53,795 bases of DNA from Candidatus Methylobacter titanis (GTDB lineage Bacteria; Pseudomonadota; Gammaproteobacteria; Methylococcales; Methylomonadaceae). The stretch is taken from contig JAQSDX010000021.1 of the NCBI GenBank assembly GCA_029946125.1, positions 1-53,795 of the forward strand, read 5' to 3'. How positions within the stretch are numbered: the first letter of the stretch is position 1; each line of letters starts with the position of its first letter. Made by a program: the position numbers and the translations under genes. The notes under the pieces were generated by a model, which was given only the letters and a program-made list of their open reading frames with translations, was not told the origin of the DNA and searched no databases. This document shows positions 42,947 to 51,369 of the stretch, one piece after another.

Positions 42947-44857
42947 ATGAATGTAAACGCATTATTTTCAAAATCACGGTTCACTATTGTGTTGCTGTTT
43001 TTATTGATTAATTTAGGTACTTTTGCCTTGCTCAGAGTAGTCTTGCTGATCAAACAATTGGACGACATTGACACGCCGATTTATCAAATAGCGCTGGCTT
43101 TTCTTATTGGATTGGTTCATGACCTGGCTTTTTTTAGTTACCTGTTAATCCCCTTCGTTCTGTATTTACTGGTTCTGCCCAATCGTATTTACCAAAGCAA
43201 AATTCATAAAACAATCAGCTTTGGCGTATTTATTATCTGCTTATATGCGCTGTTTTTTATCGAATTGTCCGAATGGACTTTCTGGGACGAGTTCGGGGTC
43301 AGGTTTAATTTTATTGCCGTTGATTACCTGATTTACACCCATGAAGTGGTCAGCAATATTATTGAATCTTATCCGTTAGGCTGGCTATTGTCGGGTATTT
43401 TAGTCATTACCGTGATTTGCTTTTTGTTGGTAAGAAGCCTGCTGTCACATACCTTTAGGGCAAATGAATCGTTTTTGTCCCGGTTAAAAATTGCCGGAGT
43501 TTTACTGCTGTTGCCGGTAATAAGCTACGCCTCAATAGGGTCGTCATGGTATCAGTTTTCTAATAATACCTATCTTAATGAACTGGCTACCAACGGGCCT
43601 TATCAGTTCTTCTCGGCATTTAGAAATAACGAGCTGGATTACCGGCACTTTTACAAGGTGGGCGATGACCGGCAGCTATCCGCTGTCATCAAAAAACAAC
43701 TGGGAGTCGAAAATTCATCTGATGATTTATATGACATCAAGCGCATGATTAAACCGGCTGGTGAAGAAAAACACCTGAATGTTATTTTAATTACCGTCGA
43801 AAGCTTAAGTGCCGATTTCTTAGCAACTTTCGGCAATAAAGAGAACATCACGCCGTACATGGATGAATGGTTTAAGGAGGGTTTATTGTTTACCAACTTT
43901 TATGCGACCGGCACCCGAACCATCCGGGGTCTTGAATCCTTAACCTTGTCCATTCCGCCCACACCCGGCCAGGCCATCGTCAAACGACCCGATAACGGCA
44001 ATTTATTCAGCTTTGGCAGGGTCTTGCAGCAAAAAGGCTACGATACTGCATTTTTATACGGCGGTCGGGGTTATTTTGACAATATGAATGCGTTTTATTC
44101 CGGCAACGGTTACCGCATCGTCGATCAAACCGATTTCAGCGAAGAGGAAAAAACCTTTACCAATGCCTGGGGCGTTTCCGATGACATCATCTTTAACCGC
44201 ACCCTAAAAGAAGCCGATAAGGATCACCAACATAACCAGCCGTTCTTCTTTCAGATCATGACCACCAGCAATCATCGTCCTTACAGCTATCCTGAAGGCA
44301 AGATTGACATTCCCTCGGGCAGCGGTCGGCAAGGTGCGGTTAAATATACCGATTATGCGATACATGAATTTATCGAGCAGGCCAAAACCAAACCTTGGTT
44401 TGATAATACCGTGTTTGTGATGGTTGCAGATCATTGCGCGGGTAGTGCGCGCAAAATCGAGTTGCCTGTGGACAAATACCATATCCCCTTGTTTATCTAT
44501 GCGCCCAAACATGTGCCGGCAATAAGAAACGACATCGTGTCCAGCCAGATTGATGTGGCTCCAACTGTGCTTGGTTTTTTAAACCTCAGCTATGAAAGCC
44601 AGTTTTATGGCCGCGATATTATGCAGATGCGCAAAGACGAGGGCAGGGCATTGATTAGTAATTACCAGAAATTGGGTTTGTTTAAAGACAATAAATTGGT
44701 GTATCTGTCGCCCCAGCAAAAAGTTGATGTGATTGACGATCCTTTAGGGGCTTACAAACAGCTGGATATGGATGCCGCCGCCCCGTTGGTCACCGAAAAC
44801 ATGGCTTATTACCAGTCCGCGGATTATATTTGGTCGCATCGCTTGAGCCGGTATTAG
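42947..44857 (+). CDS. LtaS/OpgB-like phosphoglycerol transferase family protein
   Basis: A 636-residue inner-membrane enzyme: five hydrophobic segments in residues 1-200, then a periplasmic alkaline-phosphatase/sulfatase fold. Visible are VILITVESLSADF (metal-binding Glu), the Thr of ATGTRTIRGLES (about 318-329) as probable nucleophile, and FVMVADHCAGSAR with metal-binding Asp-His. Gram-negative relatives transfer phosphoglycerol or phosphoethanolamine to envelope glycans; the substrate here is unknown. It is a single gene, convergent with galE. Confidence 0.85.
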   Translation: MNVNALFSKSRFTIVLLFLLINLGTFALLRVVLLIKQLDDIDTPIYQIALAFLIGLVHDLAFFSYLLIPFVLYLLVLPNRIYQSKIHKTISFGVFIICLYALFFIELSEWTFWDEFGVRFNFIAVDYLIYTHEVVSNIIESYPLGWLLSGILVITVICFLLVRSLLSHTFRANESFLSRLKIAGVLLLLPVISYASIGSSWYQFSNNTYLNELATNGPYQFFSAFRNNELDYRHFYKVGDDRQLSAVIKKQLGVENSSDDLYDIKRMIKPAGEEKHLNVILITVESLSADFLATFGNKENITPYMDEWFKEGLLFTNFYATGTRTIRGLESLTLSIPPTPGQAIVKRPDNGNLFSFGRVLQQKGYDTAFLYGGRGYFDNMNAFYSGNGYRIVDQTDFSEEEKTFTNAWGVSDDIIFNRTLKEADKDHQHNQPFFFQIMTTSNHRPYSYPEGKIDIPSGSGRQGAVKYTDYAIHEFIEQAKTKPWFDNTVFVMVADHCAGSARKIELPVDKYHIPLFIYAPKHVPAIRNDIVSSQIDVAPTVLGFLNLSYESQFYGRDIMQMRKDEGRALISNYQKLGLFKDNKLVYLSPQQKVDVIDDPLGAYKQLDMDAAAPLVTENMAYYQSADYIWSHRLSRY

Positions 44858-44903
44858 GTAATTTGCAGAAATTAAAATACCCAGGGAATTAGTTGCAGTC
44901 TTG

Positions 44904-44933
44904 TGTCGGACAACAAAAAAATGTTGCCCGACA
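44904..44933. terminator. Bidirectional terminator hairpin
   Basis: TGTCGGACAACA (44904-44915) pairs with TGTTGCCCGACA (44922-44933), one mismatch, around an A-rich loop, between the convergent LtaS-like and galE genes. Confidence 0.65.
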
Positions 44934-44974
44934 TGAGTGGTTTTAGATCGTTCAGTAAGCGCTGAAATTTAGCC

Positions 44975-45985
44975 TTACACAATAGCCGTTGCGCAAAATT
45001 GCTGCCAGCGCCATAAGTCGGCGCACATCTGATTCAGGCCGCGCGTCGCCACCCAGCCGAGTTCTTTTTCGGCTAACTCGGTATTAGCGTAACAAGTTGC
45101 AATATCGCCCGCTCGTCTGTCCACTATGTTATAGGGGACGGACTGCCCGGTCTCCTTTTCAAAGGCGGCAATCATTTCCAGCACGCTGTAGCCCCGCCCG
45201 GTACCCAGGTTATAGGTAAAAACGCCCGGTGCTCGGCTGATCTTTTCCAGGGCTTTTTTATGACCGTTGGCCAGATCGACGACATGAATATAATCTCGCA
45301 CGCCAGTGCCGTCAGGGGTTGGCCAATTATTGCCATAGACCGAAAGCACGCTCAGTTTTCCTGCGGCCACTTGCGACAGATACGGCATCAGATTATTGGG
45401 AGTACCGTTTGGATCCTCGCCGATTATACCGCTGATATGGGAACCTATCGGGTTGAAATAGCGCAGTAGTGCGATATGCCAACGCGCATCGGATACAAAT
45501 AGATCACGCAGAATTTCCTCGTTCATCAGCTTCGATCTGCCGTAAGGATTGGTTGCTGAAAGCGGAAAATCTTCACTGATCGGCACGCTGGCCGGATCGC
45601 CATAAACCGTGGCGGACGAACTGAACACCAACTGGAACACGCCAAACTCGGCCATTACCTGACACAAGGCCAAAGTACTGCCGATATTGTTGTCGTAATA
45701 CTGCAAGGGCTGCTGGACTGATTCGCCTACTGCCTTAAGTCCAGCGAAATGAATTACCGCATCAATCTTATGTGTTGAAAAAATACCACGCAACGCCGAC
45801 TGATCGCGCACATCCGCCTGCACCAGCGTAGGTTGCTTGCCGGTAATGGTCGCTACTCTATCTACCACGCTGGCTTTGCTGTTAAGCAGGTTGTCAACGA
45901 TTATGACTTCATAACCCGAGCTTAATAATTCCACACAAGTATGGCTACCGATAAAACCCGCGCCGCCAGTTACCAAAATTTTCAT
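44975..45985 (-). CDS. galE: UDP-glucose 4-epimerase
   Basis: Interconverts UDP-glucose and UDP-galactose. The 336-residue short-chain dehydrogenase has MKILVTGGAGFIGSHTCVEL (NAD motif), SSSATVYGDP, and the YGRSK catalytic Tyr-Lys pair. It precedes the exopolysaccharide-like operon on the same strand but is separated from it by 444 bp. Confidence 0.95.
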   Translation of the reverse strand: MKILVTGGAGFIGSHTCVELLSSGYEVIIVDNLLNSKASVVDRVATITGKQPTLVQADVRDQSALRGIFSTHKIDAVIHFAGLKAVGESVQQPLQYYDNNIGSTLALCQVMAEFGVFQLVFSSSATVYGDPASVPISEDFPLSATNPYGRSKLMNEEILRDLFVSDARWHIALLRYFNPIGSHISGIIGEDPNGTPNNLMPYLSQVAAGKLSVLSVYGNNWPTPDGTGVRDYIHVVDLANGHKKALEKISRAPGVFTYNLGTGRGYSVLEMIAAFEKETGQSVPYNIVDRRAGDIATCYANTELAEKELGWVATRGLNQMCADLWRWQQFCATAIV

Positions 45986-46429
45986 GCTGTGCCTCGTCTA
46001 TTATTTTTACGCAGGGTGTTTTTCTTTTGAACCTTATAAAGGTCTCAAGCCTCTACCCTAATTAGGAAATTTTATAAAACAATTCTGATTGCTTGAACTT
46101 AAAAACCAGTCCAACGCGGTAATAAATGCAGTCCATCGACTACCTAATAATTTTTAGACTGTGATAGCGTGTGTACCTAAACAACTTTTACGCTACTCTC
46201 ATTATTTTGTGTAGCAGGTGTCCCGCTAAAATGGGTGGTATCAAGTTCGTCGACACATATGATTCATAGAGGGTTACGTAACCCTATTACGCAGTCTTGT
46301 CTGGGGTGAAGGAACCGATTATCGCAATCAAAGCGGAAATTAGATTAAGGGTATGGGATAGTGGATCGCTCCGATAATGCAAATGCTTAAAAGTAGGAAA
46401 TAAGTTTAGCACTAGATGGCAAAGAAGAC
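45986..46429. other. Gene-free region with a 16-bp palindrome
   Basis: The 444 bp lie upstream of galE and after the last gene of the seven-gene operon, so they must hold the galE promoter. AGGGTTACGTAACCCT (46270-46285) is a perfect palindrome, an operator candidate. No gene is seen. Confidence 0.5.
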
Positions 46430-46996
46430 TTACAAAAACTCACGATTGTCGTAATTCCGTTGGACAATCCGGCCAGGATTGCCGAGCACCAGACAGTGGT
46501 GAGGGACATCCTGAGTAACCACGGCCCCGGCACCGATAGTAGCGCCATCCCCCACGCTGATATCCGTGCATATTTGTGCATGGGCTCCAATATACACTCC
46601 TTCGCCAATTACCAGTCCTCCATCCGTAGTCTTGGCCGACCCCAATTTAACCAGCTGCTGAATGTTGCAACCCGGCCCAATAGAGCAATTTCTTACCTCA
46701 ATGCCTCCGAAATGATTTATATACAAGCCGGGCGCGATATTCGCGCTTTGATCCAGGTCGATACCATAAGCCTTGTTTATACAAGCCGATAATAGCCAGT
46801 AAATCGGGTAAAAGAACGCAGCAACAATCCAGCCGTAGCGGTGTTTGCGAATGCCGGTCAACCAGCGACCAAGGCGGTATACCATTAGCGCCCGAAGCCC
46901 GTAATTAATCCAGAGCGAATGCAGGACATCAATTGGGCCGAGTTTTTTTGTGCAGCGATGCACACGCATTATGTCGGCACGAATATTCTCGAACAT
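46430..46996 (-). CDS. Hexapeptide-repeat acetyltransferase, serine acetyltransferase-like
   Basis: A 188-residue left-handed beta-helix acyltransferase: N-terminal helices, then hexapeptide repeats from about 85 (IAPGLYINHFGGIEV; IGEGVYIGAHAQIC; IGAGAVVTQDVP). The N-terminus has hydrophobic stretches, unlike CysE. It likely O- or N-acetylates a sugar in surface-glycan assembly. Its ATG directly abuts the stop of the previous gene (TAAATG), so it is last in the seven-gene operon. Confidence 0.85.
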   Translation of the reverse strand: MFENIRADIMRVHRCTKKLGPIDVLHSLWINYGLRALMVYRLGRWLTGIRKHRYGWIVAAFFYPIYWLLSACINKAYGIDLDQSANIAPGLYINHFGGIEVRNCSIGPGCNIQQLVKLGSAKTTDGGLVIGEGVYIGAHAQICTDISVGDGATIGAGAVVTQDVPHHCLVLGNPGRIVQRNYDNREFL

Positions 46997-47629
46997 TTAA
47001 GTGTCTCGTATTGCGGTTACATATTGCACTGCATCCGTATCCGGATGGCTGCGTAACTTGGTATTATCAAAGTTTTGCAATACCAGCCGTGCGGGGTTGC
47101 CCTGCATGACTACGTTGGCGGGGACGCTCTTGGTAAGTACGGTGCCGGGTAGTAGTGTTGCGCCGTCACCGATAGTGATTGCGCCATAGATGACGCAATC
47201 AGAGCCGATCCACACATTGCGGCTAATTTCCGGGCGTCCCCGCCCTCTTTTAGTATGACTCATGCCGACAGTAACTCGCGTACCTATTACCGTCCCACCA
47301 CCTGTTTTTTTGGCTCCAAAGGTGATACGCCCCTGATCGGAAAAGAAAATACCGCCTTCAATTTCACCGTCATCGCAAATTTCACTTTTTGCGTTGATCT
47401 TAGTCACCAACTTCAGCAAACCAAGGGGAATCAAGATAACATGCCAAAGCCACCTGCGTTCGCCGTCATTGTTACGCTTTACATGTATCCAGTGGGCGAT
47501 GCGATGGATCAGCAGCAATTGCAAACCAGGGGAAGTTACCAGCAGCCATAAACGAGAAGCCCAGTTCATGGGACGATCCGGCCAGCGCCGTCGATGGGCA
47601 ATATCGATGTCCATCGACACTCGACTCAC
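46997..47629 (-). CDS. Hexapeptide-repeat acetyltransferase
   Basis: A 210-residue relative of the next gene, with an N-terminal hydrophobic helix (WASRLWLLVTSPGLQLLL, about 23-40) and hexapeptide repeats including IGTRVTVGMSH, IGSDCVIYGAITIGDG and VLTKSVPANVVMQGNPA. It begins with GTG in a GTGA overlap with the upstream stop, a sign of coupled translation. The two tandem acetyltransferases may act on different positions of one glycan, or as a hetero-oligomer. Confidence 0.85.
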   Translation of the reverse strand: MSRVSMDIDIAHRRRWPDRPMNWASRLWLLVTSPGLQLLLIHRIAHWIHVKRNNDGERRWLWHVILIPLGLLKLVTKINAKSEICDDGEIEGGIFFSDQGRITFGAKKTGGGTVIGTRVTVGMSHTKRGRGRPEISRNVWIGSDCVIYGAITIGDGATLLPGTVLTKSVPANVVMQGNPARLVLQNFDNTKLRSHPDTDAVQYVTAIRDT

Positions 47630-48468
47630 TGTGGTGCCTGCTTGGCAGGGAGTGAGTCGATAAAGCTCAGCAAGGCGTTGGCTATCAACTCCTGACCGCG
47701 CTCGTTGAGATGACCGCCATCATGGGTAAGCTCAGGACACAGCGCCTCTACCGCTTGCCCATCTACGTCTATCGTGCAGAGTTTGCCTGTCGATTCGGCC
47801 TCGATTCGGGCTAGGTCGAACAAACGGCCTGTAGCAAGAAAGTGCTCACGAAGCCGTGTGTTGAATTCCGCACGCCGGGCATTATCGAGATACCCTCTGG
47901 GTTGCTTGCCCATGAGTCGTTTGGTCCAAGCCTTTGGCCCAGTTTGCACTGCCATCAAAGGCGCGGTAACGGCTACGAAGCTTGTATCAGGATGCCTCTG
48001 GGCCAAGGATTCCAGGCTAGCAATGTAGCTGTCTGCCACTTGTCGTGCATTGGTAGTCGCATCGAAGTCGACATAGCACAGCTTCATCAAAGCCGCATCG
48101 GCTCCTTGGGCGGCACCGGCGTCAATGGCGGCGGCAAAATCCTGGATTTTGGACATCGGGTCACCGTTTTTGCCGATAGTAAAGTGGCTAATACCTGTCA
48201 ATACCGGTGCTGTGCGCTGCTCGTGGATATTGATTTTGATGCCTTGCCGAGCGGCCAAACGTTCTAGGCCGTTGAGAATATTCCAGCCGACCGACTGGTG
48301 ACCGAATACCACGCGCTTTTTTTCCAGCGCTTGCCATTCCGATGCGCTAATTTTTTGTGATGCTTCCGCCATTGATGTTTCCTCCTGTTTTGATTCTGCA
48401 TATCCCGGTAGTGCCTGCATTATTAATGCAGCAAGCAACCATGCTCCACATACATTTCTCGTCGTCAT
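47626..48468 (-). CDS. Secreted SGNH-like hydrolase
   Basis: A 280-residue exported protein. ATG at 48468 is chosen because GGAG precedes it and it opens a signal peptide (cleavage near GYA, about residue 23). The region FGHQSVGWNIL (about 53-63) and the C-terminal THDGGHLNERGQE, with the Asp-x-x-His arrangement of SGNH/GDSL esterases, suggest an esterase or deacetylase; the nucleophile is not certain. It sits in the operon with acetyltransferases, so trimming acetyl groups from the glycan is a fair inference. Confidence 0.7.
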   Translation of the reverse strand: MTTRNVCGAWLLAALIMQALPGYAESKQEETSMAEASQKISASEWQALEKKRVVFGHQSVGWNILNGLERLAARQGIKINIHEQRTAPVLTGISHFTIGKNGDPMSKIQDFAAAIDAGAAQGADAALMKLCYVDFDATTNARQVADSYIASLESLAQRHPDTSFVAVTAPLMAVQTGPKAWTKRLMGKQPRGYLDNARRAEFNTRLREHFLATGRLFDLARIEAESTGKLCTIDVDGQAVEALCPELTHDGGHLNERGQELIANALLSFIDSLPAKQAPQ

Positions 48469-48505
48469 AGCTTGTCTCCGGTTGATTTTATTCAAATGTT
48501 TACTT

Positions 48506-49507
48506 TCAGCCCAGTATCGGCGCTTTAGTATTCGGACCGGTCACTGTCTCCATAGTAATTCCAGGCCAGTGCAACATTGCAGTAGCTTTGCGTTTGGCTT
48601 CGATGTCACGGTAGACAAATTCGGCTTGATCAAGACCTATGCCCAACTCTCCCGCCAGCTTAGCGGTAGTCTCACCGTTGTTGTAAGCCAGCAAAGCAAC
48701 ATCCATTTTGTCGTAAGGGAGTGCAAAATAGAATTCATCTTGCCCTTGCGTCATGCTGTAGGTATCGGTGGTGGGTGGGGCATTGCATATGGCATCGGGA
48801 AGTTCCAGGTAACGTGCCAGGGCGTAGACCTGGGTTTTGTACAAGTGTGCGATGGGCTTTAAATCGGACGAGCCATCACCGTTTTTCACAAAAAAGCCTT
48901 GGTCGTATTCCAAACGGTTGGGTGTGCCGATGACTGCATAGTTCAATCGGTCGGCGTGAAAGTATTCGAGAGTTTTACGCACCCGCTGTTTGAAGTTGGT
49001 GGCGGCAACAATTTGCAGGTAATTCTTCGAGTCCAGCCTTTCCTCAAATAGCTGTCCTTCCGGCGATTGCACCACCAGTTTGAAATAATTAAAGTGGCCT
49101 GTCTGCCCGCCGGCGATAACGATTTTATTTTTCCAATCGTCGGTATAGGCCGGAAAAACAGCGCGAATAGCTTGGTCGCGCCAGCGGTAGCAGCCCAAAG
49201 CCTCCAAGGTCGGCGCGATGTCGAACTCTTCGTGGGCGATACCAAGCTGCTTTGCCACCATGCGACCGCGAAGCGTACTTTCGGAAGCGGAATCGCGCTC
49301 AGGTAAAAGCAAGCCGAACACGCGCTCACATCCAACTGCCTGCACGGCCAAGGCGGTACAGACTGCGCTGTCCACACCGCCGGAAATAGCAACGACCAGT
49401 CCGCGACGGTGGATATGGCTGCGTAACAACTCACGCAGACGCTCGGCAATTTTGGCGATTTCGGCAGCCTCGTCGAGCTTGAGTACAGCAGTAAGATTCA
49501 TAGGCAT
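48506..49507 (-). CDS. NadE-like ammonia-dependent synthetase (glutaminase domain absent)
   Basis: A 333-residue adenine-nucleotide alpha hydrolase-type enzyme. It has the PP-loop AISGGVDSAVCTAL (about 40-53) and the NadE-type GFFVKNGDGSSDLKPIAHLYKTQV-region (split: GFFVKNGDGSSD and PIAHLYKTQV), plus the PPTTDTYSMTQGQDE block. NAD synthetase is the closest match. Within an operon of asparagine synthase, acyl ligase and acyl carrier protein, it may instead amidate a carboxylate of a glycan precursor. Start with AAGGAT upstream. Confidence 0.8.
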   Translation of the reverse strand: MPMNLTAVLKLDEAAEIAKIAERLRELLRSHIHRRGLVVAISGGVDSAVCTALAVQAVGCERVFGLLLPERDSASESTLRGRMVAKQLGIAHEEFDIAPTLEALGCYRWRDQAIRAVFPAYTDDWKNKIVIAGGQTGHFNYFKLVVQSPEGQLFEERLDSKNYLQIVAATNFKQRVRKTLEYFHADRLNYAVIGTPNRLEYDQGFFVKNGDGSSDLKPIAHLYKTQVYALARYLELPDAICNAPPTTDTYSMTQGQDEFYFALPYDKMDVALLAYNNGETTAKLAGELGIGLDQAEFVYRDIEAKRKATAMLHWPGITMETVTGPNTKAPILG

Positions 49508-49528
49508 AGATAAATCCTTAATAATAAA

Positions 49529-51091
49529 TTAGTTCAGTTCGGCAAGTAACGTGGCGCATTGTTCCATCATCAGTTTACGGGATAGCTTGCCGTTGATGGT
49601 GCGGGGCAGTTCGGATAATAACAAGACATGCTTGGGTACCATGTGGTTTTCCAGGCGCTCGCTGCAAATACGCTTAATTTCTTGTACGCTCAGATTTTGA
49701 CCGGCGCGCGCGGCAACAAAAGCGCATACTGCCTCACCTAGCAAGGCGTCGGGGACACCGGCTACTACCACTTCCAGTACGGCTGGAAGACTGTAGATAG
49801 CATTTTCAACTTCGGCAGGGCTGACTTTCTCTCCTCGACTTTTGATGATTTCGTCGCTACGTGCCACGAAATAGAAATCGCCATCTGGATCTTGGCGGAA
49901 TAAATCGCCGCTTTTTAACATGAACTCGCCCGGCAGTAAACCAGGAACCAAGACTTCGGCCGTTTTTTCCGGCTGATTCCAGTAACCCCGCATCAGATGC
50001 GGTCCTCGCACATGCAGGTTGCCGACCTCGCCCTGAAGCACTACCCGCCCAGCTTCATCTAACAGCAGCAGTTCGGTGCCGGGTATGGCGCATCCCACCG
50101 ACTCCAGTTTGATCTCGGCCAAGGCGGGATTCAGATAGGCACAGCGGATGCACTCGGTCTGTCCGTACATCTTGTATAAGCTAGCCTGTGGGAACAGTCG
50201 CCGGATGCCGGGGATGAATTCCGCAGGGAGCGCTGCGGCAGCGTTGGTAAGCAGTCGAACGCTGGGGAAGTGGAGTGGTTGTTGGGCATCATGTGCAAGC
50301 ATCATGGCGAACACCGTAGGTACGCTGGCAAAACAGGTTATTGCCTCGTCCTGCATGTGCTTGAACACTTGCCCCGGATAGGCGAACGAACGCTCCAATA
50401 CCAAGGTTGCTCCTGCGCAAACTGTCGAAAACCATTGGAAGAGGCCATAGCCGAAATTGAGCGGTAAAGCAGAAAATAGGCGGTCATCCTGGGTAAAGCC
50501 CAGATATTCATTGATGCTGTTCAGCACAAATAACAGCGACTGGTGGGAGTGCATCACCCCTTTGGGCTCGCCGGTGGTACCGGACGTGTAGATCAGTGCG
50601 GCCAAATCCAAGGTGATAGACTGCTGTGGAGGTGGTGTACTTGGCATATCCGCCACTGCATCATCTAGGTTTTTAACACCCAGGGGTAATATTTTGGATT
50701 CGGATGAGTACCATATCCGTAGCGTCGGCATCTGTTCCGCCACTGAACCGAACACGCGTTCAAGATGTTGCTCACTGAGCAACACGCGAGTGCCGGAATC
50801 GCGAAGGATGAATGCCAGCTTATCGGCTTTGGTTTGGGCATTAACGGCAACGAATACGCCGCCAGCCAACAATACGCCATAGATCGACGCCGCGCATTGC
50901 CAAGAGTTATTCATGAAAATCGCCACGCGGTCGCCGCGGCCTACGCCGTGCGCGCGCAAAGCATGCGCAAGGCGGCAGGCGTAATGCGTCACCTCGCAGT
51001 AGCTCATGCGCACATCGCCTGCAATCAATGCGGTTTGATTGGGATAGCGCGCGACAGTCGCTAATAAGGTATCTTGCAAGAGTCTGGGCAT
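49529..51091 (-). CDS. Acyl-CoA/acyl-ACP AMP ligase
   Basis: A 520-residue adenylate-forming enzyme: YTSGTTGEPKGVMHSH (AMP-binding), MYGQTECIRC, SGDLFRQDPDGDFYFVARSDEIIKSRGEKVSP region (split motifs SGDLFRQD and KSRGEKVSP), and the C-terminal NGKLSRK Lys. The start is ATG 51091, with AAGAAGG upstream; GTG at 51100 overlaps the ribosome binding site. It lies beside an acyl carrier protein, so it probably loads an acid onto that carrier. Similar ligases occur in exosortase-associated glycan loci. Confidence 0.88.
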   Translation of the reverse strand: MPRLLQDTLLATVARYPNQTALIAGDVRMSYCEVTHYACRLAHALRAHGVGRGDRVAIFMNNSWQCAASIYGVLLAGGVFVAVNAQTKADKLAFILRDSGTRVLLSEQHLERVFGSVAEQMPTLRIWYSSESKILPLGVKNLDDAVADMPSTPPPQQSITLDLAALIYTSGTTGEPKGVMHSHQSLLFVLNSINEYLGFTQDDRLFSALPLNFGYGLFQWFSTVCAGATLVLERSFAYPGQVFKHMQDEAITCFASVPTVFAMMLAHDAQQPLHFPSVRLLTNAAAALPAEFIPGIRRLFPQASLYKMYGQTECIRCAYLNPALAEIKLESVGCAIPGTELLLLDEAGRVVLQGEVGNLHVRGPHLMRGYWNQPEKTAEVLVPGLLPGEFMLKSGDLFRQDPDGDFYFVARSDEIIKSRGEKVSPAEVENAIYSLPAVLEVVVAGVPDALLGEAVCAFVAARAGQNLSVQEIKRICSERLENHMVPKHVLLLSELPRTINGKLSRKLMMEQCATLLAELN

Positions 51092-51106
51092 AGCGAGCAC
51101 CCTTCT

Positions 51107-51355
51107 TTAGGCGGCGACAGCTTGTTTACTATGAATAAAAACGGCCAAATTATTCACAGAATCCAGATTGGCCGGAAGCATTTCGTCATCGTTTACTTTG
51201 ATGTCAAAGCTTTCTTCGATGAAAAGTATGACTTCCATAACGCCGGTGGAATCTATGATGCCGCTGTCAAGAAAGGAATCGCCATCCTGTAAAGCTTGTT
51301 CATCTTCAGTGAAAAGGAGGTTTTCCAAAATGTATTGTCGAATAATTTTTTTCAT
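51107..51355 (-). CDS. Acyl carrier protein
   Basis: An 82-residue carrier with the phosphopantetheine site Ser36 in IIDSTG (usually DSLD/DSLE in fatty-acid ACP; the changed motif suggests a dedicated pathway). The start at 51355 (MKKIIRQYILENLL) is preferred; a start at 51385 would run into the stop region of the upstream gene. It lies 14 bp after asnB-like and 15 bp before the AMP ligase. Confidence 0.88.
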   Translation of the reverse strand: MKKIIRQYILENLLFTEDEQALQDGDSFLDSGIIDSTGVMEVILFIEESFDIKVNDDEMLPANLDSVNNLAVFIHSKQAVAA

Positions 51356-51369
51356 GTTTAGGTCCAGGG

